Assembly (NCBI GenBank): GCA_936450465.1
Contig: OW388303.1
Span: forward strand, 10,757,021 to 10,821,020
Direction: 5' to 3'
Length of the DNA stretch: 64,000 bases
From: Gibbula magus
Lineage: Eukaryota; Mollusca; Gastropoda; Trochida; Trochidae
Part shown: one piece after another, positions 49,803-60,474 of the stretch
Position numbering within the stretch: the first letter of the stretch is position 1
How the letters are laid out: each line of letters starts with the position of its first letter
Program-made: the position numbers and the translations under genes
Notes under the pieces: generated by a model
What the model was told of the DNA's origin: nothing
Seen by the model: the letters and a program-made list of their open reading frames with translations, nothing else
Database searches by the model: none

Positions 49803-50118
49803 ACACGGTGGAGCACGGTGGTGTAGTGGTTAGCACGCTGGCCTCTCACGCCGACGACCCGGGTTCGAATCCCGGTGGAGACACCAAAGATTTGTGACTT
49901 GGGTCGAATACTGTGTTGTGTTCTTAATCCACATTGCACTCAGTCTACCCAGCTGTACAAATGTGTACCTGAATATGGGAGGTACTGATGAAGCGCTTAG
50001 TAGCAGCTATGAAAGTAAAATTCCTTCAGGGTAATAAGTGTAGCGCTTTGAGCGCTTTGAGCATTAGGGTGTGGAAAAGGGGCAATATAAGTACGCAATT
50101 ATTTATTATTCATTTATT
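49803..50118 (+). mobile_element. MetaSINE-like insertion, copy A only
   Basis: The tRNA-like head starts near 49810 (GGTGTAGTGGTTAGCACGCT, A box) with B box GGGTTCGAATCCC at 49860. A core CACTCAGTCTACCCAGCTGT at 49937 resembles the conserved central domain described for MetaSINEs of marine invertebrates. A TATTTATTATT-type tail ends the element. Copy B keeps the empty site (CAGAAGTTGTCATGTCC near 55666-55682), so the insertion postdates the duplication or was lost in B. Confidence 0.75.
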
Positions 50119-50646
50119 ATGTCCAAAAGAATGGCGATTGTTGAAATGAGACAACAGACATTGTTCAGTTTTCGATCAGTGCTTGTTCAGAAAAAAAACA
50201 TTTGAAACATAGCTTTTATACAAACACGAGCAACAATACAGGCACACATTCGCATTAAAGTGGTGGTGACGCTACATATGCACGTGGTAACGGTGCGCAA
50301 TTGAATCAACCGGAAATAGCATTGAATGTTATTGACTCAAATCACAGTTTTTCCACGATTTCAATGGACTCTCATATTAATTATTGTTTCAGCATAACGT
50401 GGAGACCACCATTAATTAAATTTCAGAAATCATTTCAGCTTTCATTTTAAGGAAAATTAAGTAGGCGTTTCTTTTGGCCGACAGTGTACATGTCAATATG
50501 AAGGTAACAAAAGCATCGGCGTGATAGCAAACAGTAAAGTTTAACCTTTACTAAAGGCTGCTTTGTGAAAGAATCGCTGTTTTAAGAAGATTAACTTGAT
50601 TTGAAATCATCCATATAATAGTTGGCTTGTTTGCGAAATATATATA

Positions 50647-51166
50647 CTCACGTGCAAAAGAACCGTCCCTACAGTTTTAAAAGAGTATGAAATGTTATAT
50701 TGATGTCGAAGAAAGTAGATTTTGAATGTATTTTATAAACGCATGTTGTGTAAAGTAGTATTCACATTTTCATACATCATTTAATTGTTTTGTCTGTTCA
50801 AATACACATGGGGTGCTAAACTCGTTTTTGTAAGATTTTGTTTGGCCACACTGTTTGGTATTTAAGTTTAATAAATAAAAAAGTAGTGTATTGATCATTA
50901 CGCAACAGTACTGTAGGACGTCACAAAACAAGCCAAAAAAAATCACTGTTTAACACTTCTATATATACATCTCGTCTGATTGAGGATATTACAGAACGGC
51001 GATTTCTTATAACGTGTGTTTCTCAGAAGTAGGAACAGATAATTGTTGAAAATTTATATTTAGTATTGTTTCTCAAGACATGACGTAACGATGTTTCAGT
51101 CGTATTTATAGCCCGTCGATTAAAATATCTTGTATTTTGTATGGGGATGTTTCTTTTGCACGAGAG
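50647..51166. mobile_element. Tc1-like MITE, copy A
   Basis: Ends CTCACGTGCAAAAGAAC and TTTCTTTTGCACGAGAG form an imperfect inverted repeat next to TA. The partner in copy B is 56198-56741. Internal open frames are shared only because the element was duplicated. Confidence 0.65.
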
Positions 51167-51654
51167 TTTATAATAATCATCACCCGATTGTGTTGCATGA
51201 TAACCTAAAGTCATATTTAAAAGAGAATGTATCTATTGTATGTATTGTTATTCAAATAGTTTAGAGGTATACACAAGTCATGTACATTTGTACATGTAGG
51301 TACACTCTGAAACCGTGAATATATATACCGTTTATATTTAAGAATTATGATACATGTACAGCAATTTAATATTTATGACATGTATGTGGTTTAAACAATA
51401 TTAATTCAAGAAAAATAAATGGATTGATAAACAGGTACATGTACTATGCCCATGTCAAATACCTCTTTACTAATGTAATTGTGATGACATGACGCTTAAA
51501 GTTGTATACTCACTCTCTCGGGCAAATATAAAGCACACAGGCTTTTCGTGATATTGTACATGTAATAGGGTAATTATATGTCAAAGTTTCAGGTTTGTGC
51601 TTAGATGTTTTGTCCTTTTTTCGTTAATGACCGCTCTCTGCAGTGTGTATGTTC

Positions 51655-52015
51655 CGTGCAATCGAGGAATCATCACAATCTGCAGATTGTTCGAACAATC
51701 TAAGAATGTTTCACCATTCCTAGATTGTTTAAACAATCTGCAGATTGTGAGACTTGAACAATCTGTTGTCGTTAGATAAGATAGAATAACTATTTGAGAA
51801 CCCTTTACAATCTAGGAATCGACTCGTACAGACTGTTAGATAGCCTTACAAACAAATTCTTAGATTGTGATCATCCTCAGATTGTTAGAGTCGAACAATC
51901 TGCAGATTGTTTAAACAATCTAGGAATGGTGAAATATTCCTAGATTGTGAGCTCACAATCTTGCAGATTGTTCGAACAATCTGCAGATTGTGATATACCC
52001 TAGATGGTTCGTAAC
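51655..52015. repeat. Nested palindrome cluster, copy A
   Basis: The segment is built from the palindromes AATCTGCAGATT, GATTGTTCGAACAATC and GATTGTTTAAACAATC plus TTCCTAGATTGT. They are arranged so that the left block (51671-51750) and right block (51889-51993) are inverted copies of each other around about 140 bp. The copy B counterpart is 57446-57775, with one hairpin shortened at the right end. Confidence 0.85.
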
Positions 52016-52879
52016 ATGTACACAATGTGTACACTTACATAGGAGTTTTCATCGTTCTTCAGGAGTTGATGAACTCGTTTAGACTAAATACTTTGGCTTA
52101 CGAAGCGAAGTATTCAACAAATGACTTTGGCAATTGATGACAATACTAACTAGTTTTCTTACAATTGCAAAGAAAAACAGAAAATATGTCCATTGTTTCT
52201 AATAATTTCGAATAACCAAGGACCCTTATGGGCATTTATAAGTGGAATACAGAAAACACGATTTATTTCCTGGGTGACAAGTTGTTTTATTGTGTACAAC
52301 TGTAGTGTATAACAGGGTGGAATACATTTGTTTCGGTTTCTTCACAAATGGTTATTATCTTTATAAATGTATCCGACCTTGTTATAACTCCAAACTGATT
52401 CAAACTGATGAAGGGGTAAGCATTTACTCCGAAACACCGTGTATGTTTGCATCAAAAACGTTGTTATCCAGAAAATCGTGATTTCCTGTTCCTTATATTG
52501 ATATTTTGTGAACAGCAGTATTCCTCGGCTACATACACAAATACTATTTGTTCCATTGTCTTGATATGATTTTGACACTAACTGAATTCATTTGTTATCA
52601 AATTCAAACTTAAACATATACATACAATTTATTTTATTTTATTTGAATTTTTAAAAACATTCTGAGCCTTTTTCTTCCTCCTCGAACCAATATAGACGTG
52701 CATAGATATATATACCTGAGCATTGACGTATACACAACCAATTTTTGTCTTTATTTATGTATTTTTACACAGTAAAAATGTGTTTCACTCCAACATTTTC
52801 TGACTCAAATGCAGTACTGTTGGAGTATTCAGATTCATTGACTGTATTTATCCCTTTCAACAGAATAATAGCTATTTTG

Positions 52880-53087
52880 TAACTAATTTAATTCAAGAAA
52901 ATAATTATTGACGACGAACAGACAAACATATATCCTAGCAGTTGGGGCCTCTTCAGGCGTCTCAACTGTTACCATCTCCTCATTGACCCAAGAACGTTTA
53001 TGAACACAAGACGAGGTGGACGTCGTCATTGCTTTTCGAGATGACGTTGAAGTTCTTGCAACGACAACCCCGCTCATTCAAGATGTG
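52880..53087 (-). mobile_element. Tc1-like transposase relic, 3' end (copy A)
   Basis: This is homologous to 58660-58834, the C-terminal coding end of the Tc1-like relic that continues to about 59530. In copy A it stops at 53087, which is the duplication breakpoint. The minus strand still reads EHILNERG-like residues near the break (from AACATCTTG), matching the IEHxWDE block of Tc1 transposases. It retains about 23 bp that copy B lost. Confidence 0.65.
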
Positions 53088-53305
53088 GTTTTATTAACCG
53101 TTTGTAGACAATGTCTTATGTGCCATATGTACTTACTACAAGATTTATGAGCGGTCATTTTCGAGAACATATTTTCAAATGTGGTTGACACTTCCATACA
53201 TCAATCATCCAGGTACGATGAAAAATTCAAGTGTCAGCTAGTATATGATTGACTTTAACCGTCTTTGTTCTTTTCAATTTACTAAATTTGGAAATATGTT
53301 GTGCT

Positions 53306-53364
53306 TATAAATATGAAGGACAAGTTTGTCTCAATACTCCCATTTCATTTCGAAGACACGTCAG
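53306..53364 (+). promoter_or_regulatory. TATA box and non-coding exon 1, copy B gene
   Basis: TATAAATA at 53306-53313, with exon 1 ending GACACGTCAG at 53364 before GTAAGG, is identical in form to copy A. Confidence 0.55.
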
Positions 53365-53714
53365 GTAAGGGTTACTGTGCTCTAACAATGTGATATTATA
53401 ACGTAAAAATATGATATTTGTAAAGTGTATTAAAGGATCAATTTCATAGAACATTTATCATTGTTACGGGGGAATTCGTTATCAGTTACTTAATACATTC
53501 CACATTTTAGGAAATGCTGTCTTTAATTGAAATGTTCAAGGTGTGAAAGGACTTATTAAAATAATATATTCTTCATTTTTAGTACTGAAATAAATATAAT
53601 AAGCATGTATTTAATTTAAAGGTTTATTTTTAAATATAAAAAAAACTACAAACGTTCAAATGATAAAATATGAGAGTATGAATTGCATTTTCTATTTTTC
53701 TATGTAGATCAAAG

Positions 53715-54008
53715 ATGAAGGTTGCAGTACTTGTCGTTATGATGTTTGCAATGGTGTATTCCATGCCTCTTCAAACGCCACCATCATCCGGGACACAAGG
53801 GAATCCTATGGTCGGAGGTTCGATGAACCCATTAGGAGGATTATTTGGAAGATCAATGGGATCAATGGGGTCAATGGGATCAATGGGCATTCCAATGTTT
53901 GGGAACTCGATGGGGCGCAACTCATTTTTCGGGAACATGTTCTTCAACCCTTACCAGCGTTGGATCTATGAAAACGTCTACGACTTCGATATGGGCGGAC
54001 TTTGGTGA
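53715..54008 (+). CDS. Small secreted Gly/Ser/Met-rich protein, copy B
   Basis: A 97-aa protein nearly identical to copy A. Differences are PLQTPPSSG for PQTTTSSG, SMNPLGG for SMSSLGG, and GRSMGSMG for GRSLGSMG. The signal peptide and the last 30 residues (through FNPYQRW, ENVYDFDMGGLW) are unchanged. The acceptor (CTATGTAG) ends at 53707 and the ATG at 53715 is the only good start. A GTGAGT donor at 54017 leads to a 3' UTR exon from 54496 with AATAAA at 54527. Both copies are intact, so both are probably expressed. Changes fall in the mid-body and the tail is conserved, suggesting constraint on the C-terminus. Confidence 0.77.
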   Translation: MKVAVLVVMMFAMVYSMPLQTPPSSGTQGNPMVGGSMNPLGGLFGRSMGSMGSMGSMGIPMFGNSMGRNSFFGNMFFNPYQRWIYENVYDFDMGGLW

Positions 54009-55105
54009 TTGTTTAAGTGAGTAGCGTGCAATAATTTTATGGATAGTCTGCTTCTTGATTCACTTTTTTGGACGTTTCTGTAAACATTTCTATGAAAAAG
54101 GGCAAAGAGAATGTGCATCTTGTTTGTATTGTTTTCATTATTAAATGTATTTGTTGTTAAAACATACATATAATTGTATATTGTTTCATCTAATTACATC
54201 CATTTTTGTTTATAACGGTATAATGATATTTATCAAGTTTGGCGTTGATCATCGATAAATACGTATTCTTTAAAATCACAACTTCAGTGGGACCATTGAC
54301 ACATTCATATAAACATTAACGCGTATGTTAACTGTTATGACCATAACATAATTCTGTGAAAACTTTACAAATGTAATCATCTTCAAACTTGGTTTGATTG
54401 ATGACGTCACTACACAGACATACCTAGGATAGGAATTCTGTTGAGTGATAAAAAATGTCCAATACGTAAATGAATATTATTTCTTTTCATTTCAGGTCCC
54501 AGAGATCTACAAAGAATTTTTTTGATAATAAATACTGTGGATGTATCAACATGTTTCATTTGTCATTTGGAGACGTGGATACTTATCTGTCTTGACTAAA
54601 GAGTTGGTGTAAGTGAGAGATATACCCATACTTTTCCTCGTGTATCAAATGATACCCTACACTTTCCCCTTGGGGCCCTTACGAGGCGGAGCCGAGTAAG
54701 GCTCCAACGGGAAAAACTGTCTTATACCCCACTTACGGTCGAGTGTAAGCGGATGCTATTTCATAATATTTCTTAACAATACAGCTGTAAACAAGCTTGT
54801 GTATGAAACGCACAACCCAAATACGGCCTTATTGCCCATGTTTGGGGCTCGAAATATAAATTAAATTGATATGGCCCATTGGCGGTATTGTCAACGCAGA
54901 TGCACTTGCATCTTGCTGAAATGTACAGCTTACGCTATAAACTGCATGGCTAATGTCAACGTGGCCACAGTTTAGAGAAAACTGAAGCAACTTTCAGTAT
55001 GTTAAGACATTTTGCACCAACAATTAAATTACATTCTTATATAAAAAGAAATACATAAATTTGTGATATTAGTTCACGCATTATAAGAACCTTATTCATT
55101 TAAAC

Positions 55106-55178
55106 TGGCTTCGTGGTGTAATGGTTAGGTCGTTCGGCCAGAAAGCAACAGGACACGGGTTCGATCCCAGGTGCCTTA
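55106..55178 (+). repeat. tRNA-like SINE head, complete in copy B
   Basis: GGCTTCGTGGTGTAATGGTT (A box) and ACGGGTTCGATCCCAGG (B box) are spaced like a tRNA. An intact cloverleaf with acceptor-stem pairing is not convincing (CTGGCTTC against GTGCCTTA), so I call it a SINE head rather than a tRNA gene. Confidence 0.55.
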
Positions 55179-56197
55179 TATGTTCATTTATAATCTGACA
55201 TTTTATAAAGTATCATCACTTAGATTTGGATATTTAGAAAATTGACTCCATTGTTTCTCAGTCGTTCAAAAGTGTAGGTATATTAAAAAAAGTGTAGGTA
55301 TATCAGAAAAAAAGTATAGGTATATCAGAAAAAGTGTAGGTGTATCGGCTAATACACCTACATGTACACTTGTAACGCAAGAAACCATAGCAACGAGACC
55401 GGAAGTTGGATAAAATGCTTTGATAGACGTTCATAACTACCATTAACAGTTAGGTAGGGTCTGAAATATGCCACATGAATTACACCAAGTCTACTACACA
55501 GCACGGCGACACTCTGTACACATCCCTGAGGTGATTGAACACTGTCGGCCAAAAGGAACGCCTACCAAATATCTGTTCAGATATCGTGAAAACTGTAATA
55601 AACAGTTTAGCAATATTAAAGCATTATGAAGTTGCTCCATTGCTGCATAATATATTTAAATTTCAGAAGTTGTCATGTCCAAAAGAATGGCGATTGTTGA
55701 AATGAGACAACAGACATTGTTCAGTTTTCGATCAGTTCTTGTTCAGAAAAAACATTTGAAACATATTTTTTTATACAAACACGAGCAACAATACAGGCAC
55801 ACATTCGCATTAAAGTGGTGGTGACGCTACATATGCACGTGGTAACGGTGCGCAATTGAATCAACCGGAAATAGCATTGAATGTTATTGACTCAAATCAC
55901 AGTTTTTCCACGATTTCAATGGACTCTCATATTAATTATTATTTCAGCATAACGTGGAGACCACCATTAATTAAATTTCAGAAATCATTTCAGCTTTCAT
56001 TTTAAGGAAAATCAAGTAGGCGTTTCTTTTGGCCGACAGTATACATGTCAATATGAAGGTAACATCGGCGTGATAGCAAACAGTAAAGTTTAACCTTTAC
56101 TAAAGGCTGCTTTGTGAAAGAATCGCTGTTTTAAGAAGATTAACTTGATTTGAAATTTAAAATCACCCATGGTTCGCTTGTTTGCGAAATATATATA

Positions 56198-56741
56198 CTC
56201 ACGTGCAAAAGAAACGTCCCTACAGTTTTAAAAGAGTATGAAATGTAATATTGATGTCGAAGAAAGTAGATTTTGAATGTATTTTATAAACGCATGTTGT
56301 GTAAAGTAGTATTCACAATTTCATACATCATTTAATTTGTTTTGTCTGTTCAAATACACATGGGGTGCTAAACTCGTTTTTGTAAGATTTTGTTTGGCCA
56401 CACTGTTTGGTATTTAAGTTTAATAAATAAAAAAGTAGTTTATTGATAAAAGATGTCATCGAAATAAATATCATTACGCATCATTACTGTAGGACGTCGC
56501 AAAACAGGCCAAAAAAATCACTTTTTAACGCTTCTATATATACATCTCGTCTGATTAAGGATATTACAGAACGGCGATTTCTTATAACGTGTGTTTCTCA
56601 GAAGTAGGAACAGATAATTGTTGAACATTTATATTTAGTATTGTTTCTCAAGACATGACGTAACGATGTTTCAGTCGTATTTATAGCCCGTCGATTAAAA
56701 TATCTTGTATTTTGTATGGGGATGTTTCTTTTGCACGAGAG
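56198..56741. mobile_element. Tc1-like MITE, copy B
   Basis: Ends are CTCACGTGCAAAAGAAACGT and GATGTTTCTTTTGCACGAGA. Same element and site as 50647-51166 in copy A, with small indels. Confidence 0.65.
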
Positions 56742-57445
56742 TTTATAATAATCATCACCCGATTGTGTTGCATGATAACCTAAAGTCATATTTAAAAGAG
56801 AATGTATCTAGTGTGCTACCGTGAGTAATTAATTTCGACAATCCTACCAGTGAATGAAAAGGAAACATTTAAGCTTTAAAATTAAAATATGTTCACACAT
56901 CCTCATTTTGATGTTACATACACAACAAGTAACGTCGTTAATTTGTTCTAAAACAATAAAATACACAAACTTTCAAACAGTAATGAATAGTAATGAACTT
57001 ATACCGCATGTTTATTATAACATTCTGATAGCATTTGTTATTCAAATAGTTTAGAAGTCATGTACATTTGTACATGTAGGTACACTCTGAAACCGTGAAA
57101 ACTGATTTTAATATTTAGGAATTATGATACATGAACAGCAATTTAATATTTATGACATTTATGTGGTTTAAACAATATTCATTCAAGAAAAATAAATGGA
57201 TTGATAAACAGGTACATGTACTGTGCCCATGTCAAATACCTCTTTACTAATGTAATTGTGATGACATGCAGTTAAAGTTGCGTCACAAACGAGAGTATAT
57301 TCCTCATTCTCTCGGGTAAATATACAACAGACAGGCTTTTCGTAAAATTGTACATGTAATAGGGTAATTATATGTCAAAGTTTCAGGTTTGTTCTTAGAT
57401 GTTTTGTCCTTTTTTCGTTAATGACCGCTCTCTGCAGTGTGTATG

Positions 57446-57775
57446 TTCCGTGCAATCTAGGAATCATCACAATCTGCAGATTGTTCGAACAATCTAGGAA
57501 TGTTTCACCATTCCTAGATTGATTAAACAATCTGCAGATTGTGAGACCTGAACAATCTGTAGTCGTTAGATAAGATATAATAACTATTTGAGAACCCTTT
57601 ACAATCTAGGAATCGACTCGTACAGACTGTTAGATAGCCTTACAAACAAATTCTTAGATTGTGATCATCCTCAGATTGTTAGAGTCGAACAATCTGCAGA
57701 TTGTTTAAACAATCTAGGAATGGTGAAATATTCCTAGATTGTGAGCTCACAATCTGCAGATTTTGATTTTCCCTA
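57446..57775. repeat. Nested palindrome cluster, copy B
   Basis: The same arrangement as 51655-52015. Several half-palindromes have compensating or shared changes (for example CAATCTAGGAATC here against CAATCGAGGAATC in A). The right terminal hairpin is shortened to CTGCAGATTTTGATTTT. Confidence 0.85.
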
Positions 57776-58659
57776 GATGGTTCGTAACATGTACACAATG
57801 TGTACACTTACATAGGAGTTTTCATCGTTCTTCAGGAGTTTGATGAACTCGTTTAGACTAAATACTTTGGCTTACGAAGTGAAGTATTCAACAAATGACT
57901 TTTACAATTGATGACAACATAGTTTTCATACAATTGCAAAGAAAAGCAGAAACAATGTCCATTGTTTCTAATAGTTTTGAATAACCAAGGACCCTTATGG
58001 GCATTTATAAGTGGAATACAGAAAACAAGATTTATTTCCTGGTTGACAACTGCAAGTTGTTTTATTGTGTACAACTGTGGTGTATAACAGGGTGGAATAC
58101 ATTTGTTTCGGTTCCTTTACAAATCGTAATTATCTGTATAAATGTATCCAACTTTGTTATACCTCACATTCCACCTGATGAAGGGGTAAGCATATACTCC
58201 GAAACACCGTATATGTTTGCAGCAAAAACGTTGTTATCCAGAAAATCATGATTTCCTGTTCCTTATATTGATATTTTGTGAACAGCATTATTACTCGGCT
58301 ACATAAAAGAATGCTATTTGTTTCAGTATCTTCATATGATTTCGACACTAACTCAATTCATTTGCTATCAAATACAAACTTCAACAAGTACATACATTGA
58401 TACACTTTAAAAATGTATTTGAATTAATTAAAAAAAAAATATTCTGAGCCTTTTTCTTCTTCCTCGAACCAATAGACGTGCATAAATATATATACCTCAA
58501 CATTGACGTATACACAACCACATTTATGTGTAGTGCAAATATACACAGTAAAAATATGTTGCACCCCAACATTTTCTATCTAAAATGCAGTAATGTGGGA
58601 GTATTAAGATTCATTGATTGAATTTATCCCTTTCAACAGAAAAATAGCACTTTTGTAAC

Positions 58660-59530
58660 TAATTTATTTCAAGAAAAAAATTCTTGAGGACGAACAGACA
58701 CACACACATGCTAGCAGTTGTGCGTCTCAGCCGATACCATCTCCTCATTGACCCCAGAACGTTTGTGAACACAAGACGTTGTTGACGTCGCTATTGCTTT
58801 ACAAGATGATGTTGAAGTTCTCATCCAAGATGTGTTCAATGAGATCGGGGCTACGAGAAGGTCAATCTAGCGTAATCTTGTTGGAACGTCTATCTAGGAA
58901 CACTTTTTAGGGAGGAAAACAGGCTGTAAATCTTATCCTGTACTGAGTTTACTCGGCAGCAGTTCAAGTTCAAACACGAGGAGAATGTCTGTATGCACGA
59001 AAAGAGCCCGAAACCATGATGCTCCCACCACCAATCATGTCAACCTCACGGACGCAGTCTTGAGGATGACGTTAACCTTTACTAACGTATACTAGGGCCT
59101 CGCCGTCGACAAACCTCATTGTGATACGAGATTCATCACTGAACACAACAAAATTCCATTATTATCTTGATGAAACCACACGTGTCTTGTAACCCACAGT
59201 AGTCCGTTGCGGCGATGGAGAGGCGTAAAGTTTGGTCCGTTATGGGGCCTCCTAGTTCGTAAAGGCAACGGTTTACAGTTTGTGCACTTATCTCCTCCAA
59301 AACATTCTTCCCTACTTGTGGAGGTTGCCGTAACGCATCTGTTTCTTGTCCTGTTATCTATGTCATAACTGAATAACGTTACACGTGATGAACGTCGGGC
59401 GATCAACAACCGTTCCAGTTTGATGCACTCATGACAAGACAATACATTGTTTGTCGAGAGCAATTAAAGGCTTTGCAACGTCGATCATAGACCGACCAGC
59501 TTCGAGTCTCCGTTGACCATCTTCATTTGA
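58660..59530 (-). mobile_element. Tc1/mariner-like transposase relic
   Basis: Broken minus-strand frames read, in order: LSNEDGQRRLEAGRSMIDVA, then an HQTGTVVDRP helix-turn-helix linker, LRTRRPHNGPNFTPLHRR, FSDESR (first catalytic Asp), VDMIGGGSIMVSGSF, then DxPSRSPDLIEHILDE with a stop in place of Trp. These match the conserved blocks of Tc1-like transposases (LRxRRP, FSDESRF, GGGSVMVWG, DWPxxSPDLNPIEHxWD). Several stops and frameshifts make it dead. Its C-terminal end is also present at the right border of duplication copy A. Confidence 0.85.
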
Positions 59531-60214
59531 AAGGCGTGACAATTCTAACAACAATAATATTAAAATGTATTTCTAACTCGTTTTCAATATAAAAGGTAAA
59601 ACTCGTATTCACCATTCAACGTTTCCAAACAGTTGCCCAGTGATCAGAAAATTAATATTTCTATACTCATTCACCATAGCTTTTGATAAATACTTTGTAC
59701 ATCTAATCTTTATTTCAATACATAATGCATTCAATAATATGGTATGACATTTTAAAGTAAATATACATATAATTTACATAGAAAGTGAATTAAATCTAAA
59801 TAAAAACATGATTCTTATTCTAAAATATGTTGTTATTTTGCATTGAAAGTCAGAAGGTTAGATGAAGATAAACCGTTCTTAACGTTGTCACGACTAACCG
59901 TCATTAAATGTATTATTTATCGGTCATTAACTGGTCAAGCAATGACCTTATACGGTCACAGGAAGCAAACAATATTCGTCATTGTACGCCGTTCATGTGT
60001 ATGTGTTTGTAAACAAGGTTTCTGAACTTTGAATTCAAGGGGAAATATATCATTTTTATAAATGACCTTAACGTGACACCAATCATCAATCTCTTTATTT
60101 TGTTTATGTCAAAACGAAACTGAAATTTAAACCTATTGTTAAACGACCATTTTCATCACCTGCTTGAACCTTGAGTTCAGATAGAAAATATGTTATCTTC
60201 AATACCAGGGATAC

Positions 60215-60280
60215 TATATAAAGTAAGGGTAAGATAGTCACAGTATCATTCGTTCCTTCAACAGTGCACTCTGTAAACAG
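60215..60280 (+). promoter_or_regulatory. TATA box and non-coding exon 1 of the GMGN-repeat gene
   Basis: TATATAAA at 60215-60222 precedes a short exon ending GTAAACAG at 60280 with a GTAGGT donor. The coding exon acceptor (CATTTTCAG) ends at 60458. Confidence 0.55.
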
Positions 60281-60474
60281 GTAGGTAGTGCTGTGAAAAA
60301 TTTCTCTGATAACTGCTTGTAACATCTGTTTCATAGCGAAATGCCTATCTGTCTCTAAGGATTTTCGTGTAAATGTCATCTGAACAAAATTTAATAGAAA
60401 ATGTCCTATATTCAAACACTGCGTAATAAAATCTTTCATGCTGGGTGTCATTTTCAGCTGACGAAACAAGCAAT

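Larger units (their letters stand above)
47281..53087 (+). repeat. Tandem segmental duplication, copy A (5.8 kb)
   Basis: This segment aligns almost end to end with 53143-58834, at a spacing of 5862 bp on the left. It carries a complete small gene (promoter, 5' exon, coding exon, 3' exon), a foldback element, a SINE, a Tc1-like MITE, a palindrome cluster and, at its right edge, the 3' end of a Tc1-like transposase relic. Unique to copy A are a poly-G tract, a MetaSINE insertion and a 121-bp deletion. Only about 160 bp upstream of the gene's TATA box is shared between copies. Confidence 0.9.
53143..58834 (+). repeat. Tandem segmental duplication, copy B (5.7 kb)
   Basis: Partner of 47281-53087. 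It starts with the same ATTTATGAGCGGTCATTTTC and ends at AAGATGTG inside the Tc1-like relic. It contains about 215 bp (56812-57035) absent from copy A. It lacks the MetaSINE and the poly-G expansion, and has a truncated foldback element. Confidence 0.9.

Noticed and set aside
49810..49882. Possible tRNA gene
   Set aside because: Good A and B boxes, but it continues into a SINE core and tail and is absent from the duplicate, so it is a SINE head.
51023..51214. 63-codon minus-strand frame, also at 56598-56789
   Set aside because: Lies largely inside a Tc1-like MITE.
52290..52481. Frame ending in DEGVSIYSETP..., also at 57997-58251
   Set aside because: Shared through the duplication; the segment looks like a retroelement or structured-RNA remnant and has no gene context.
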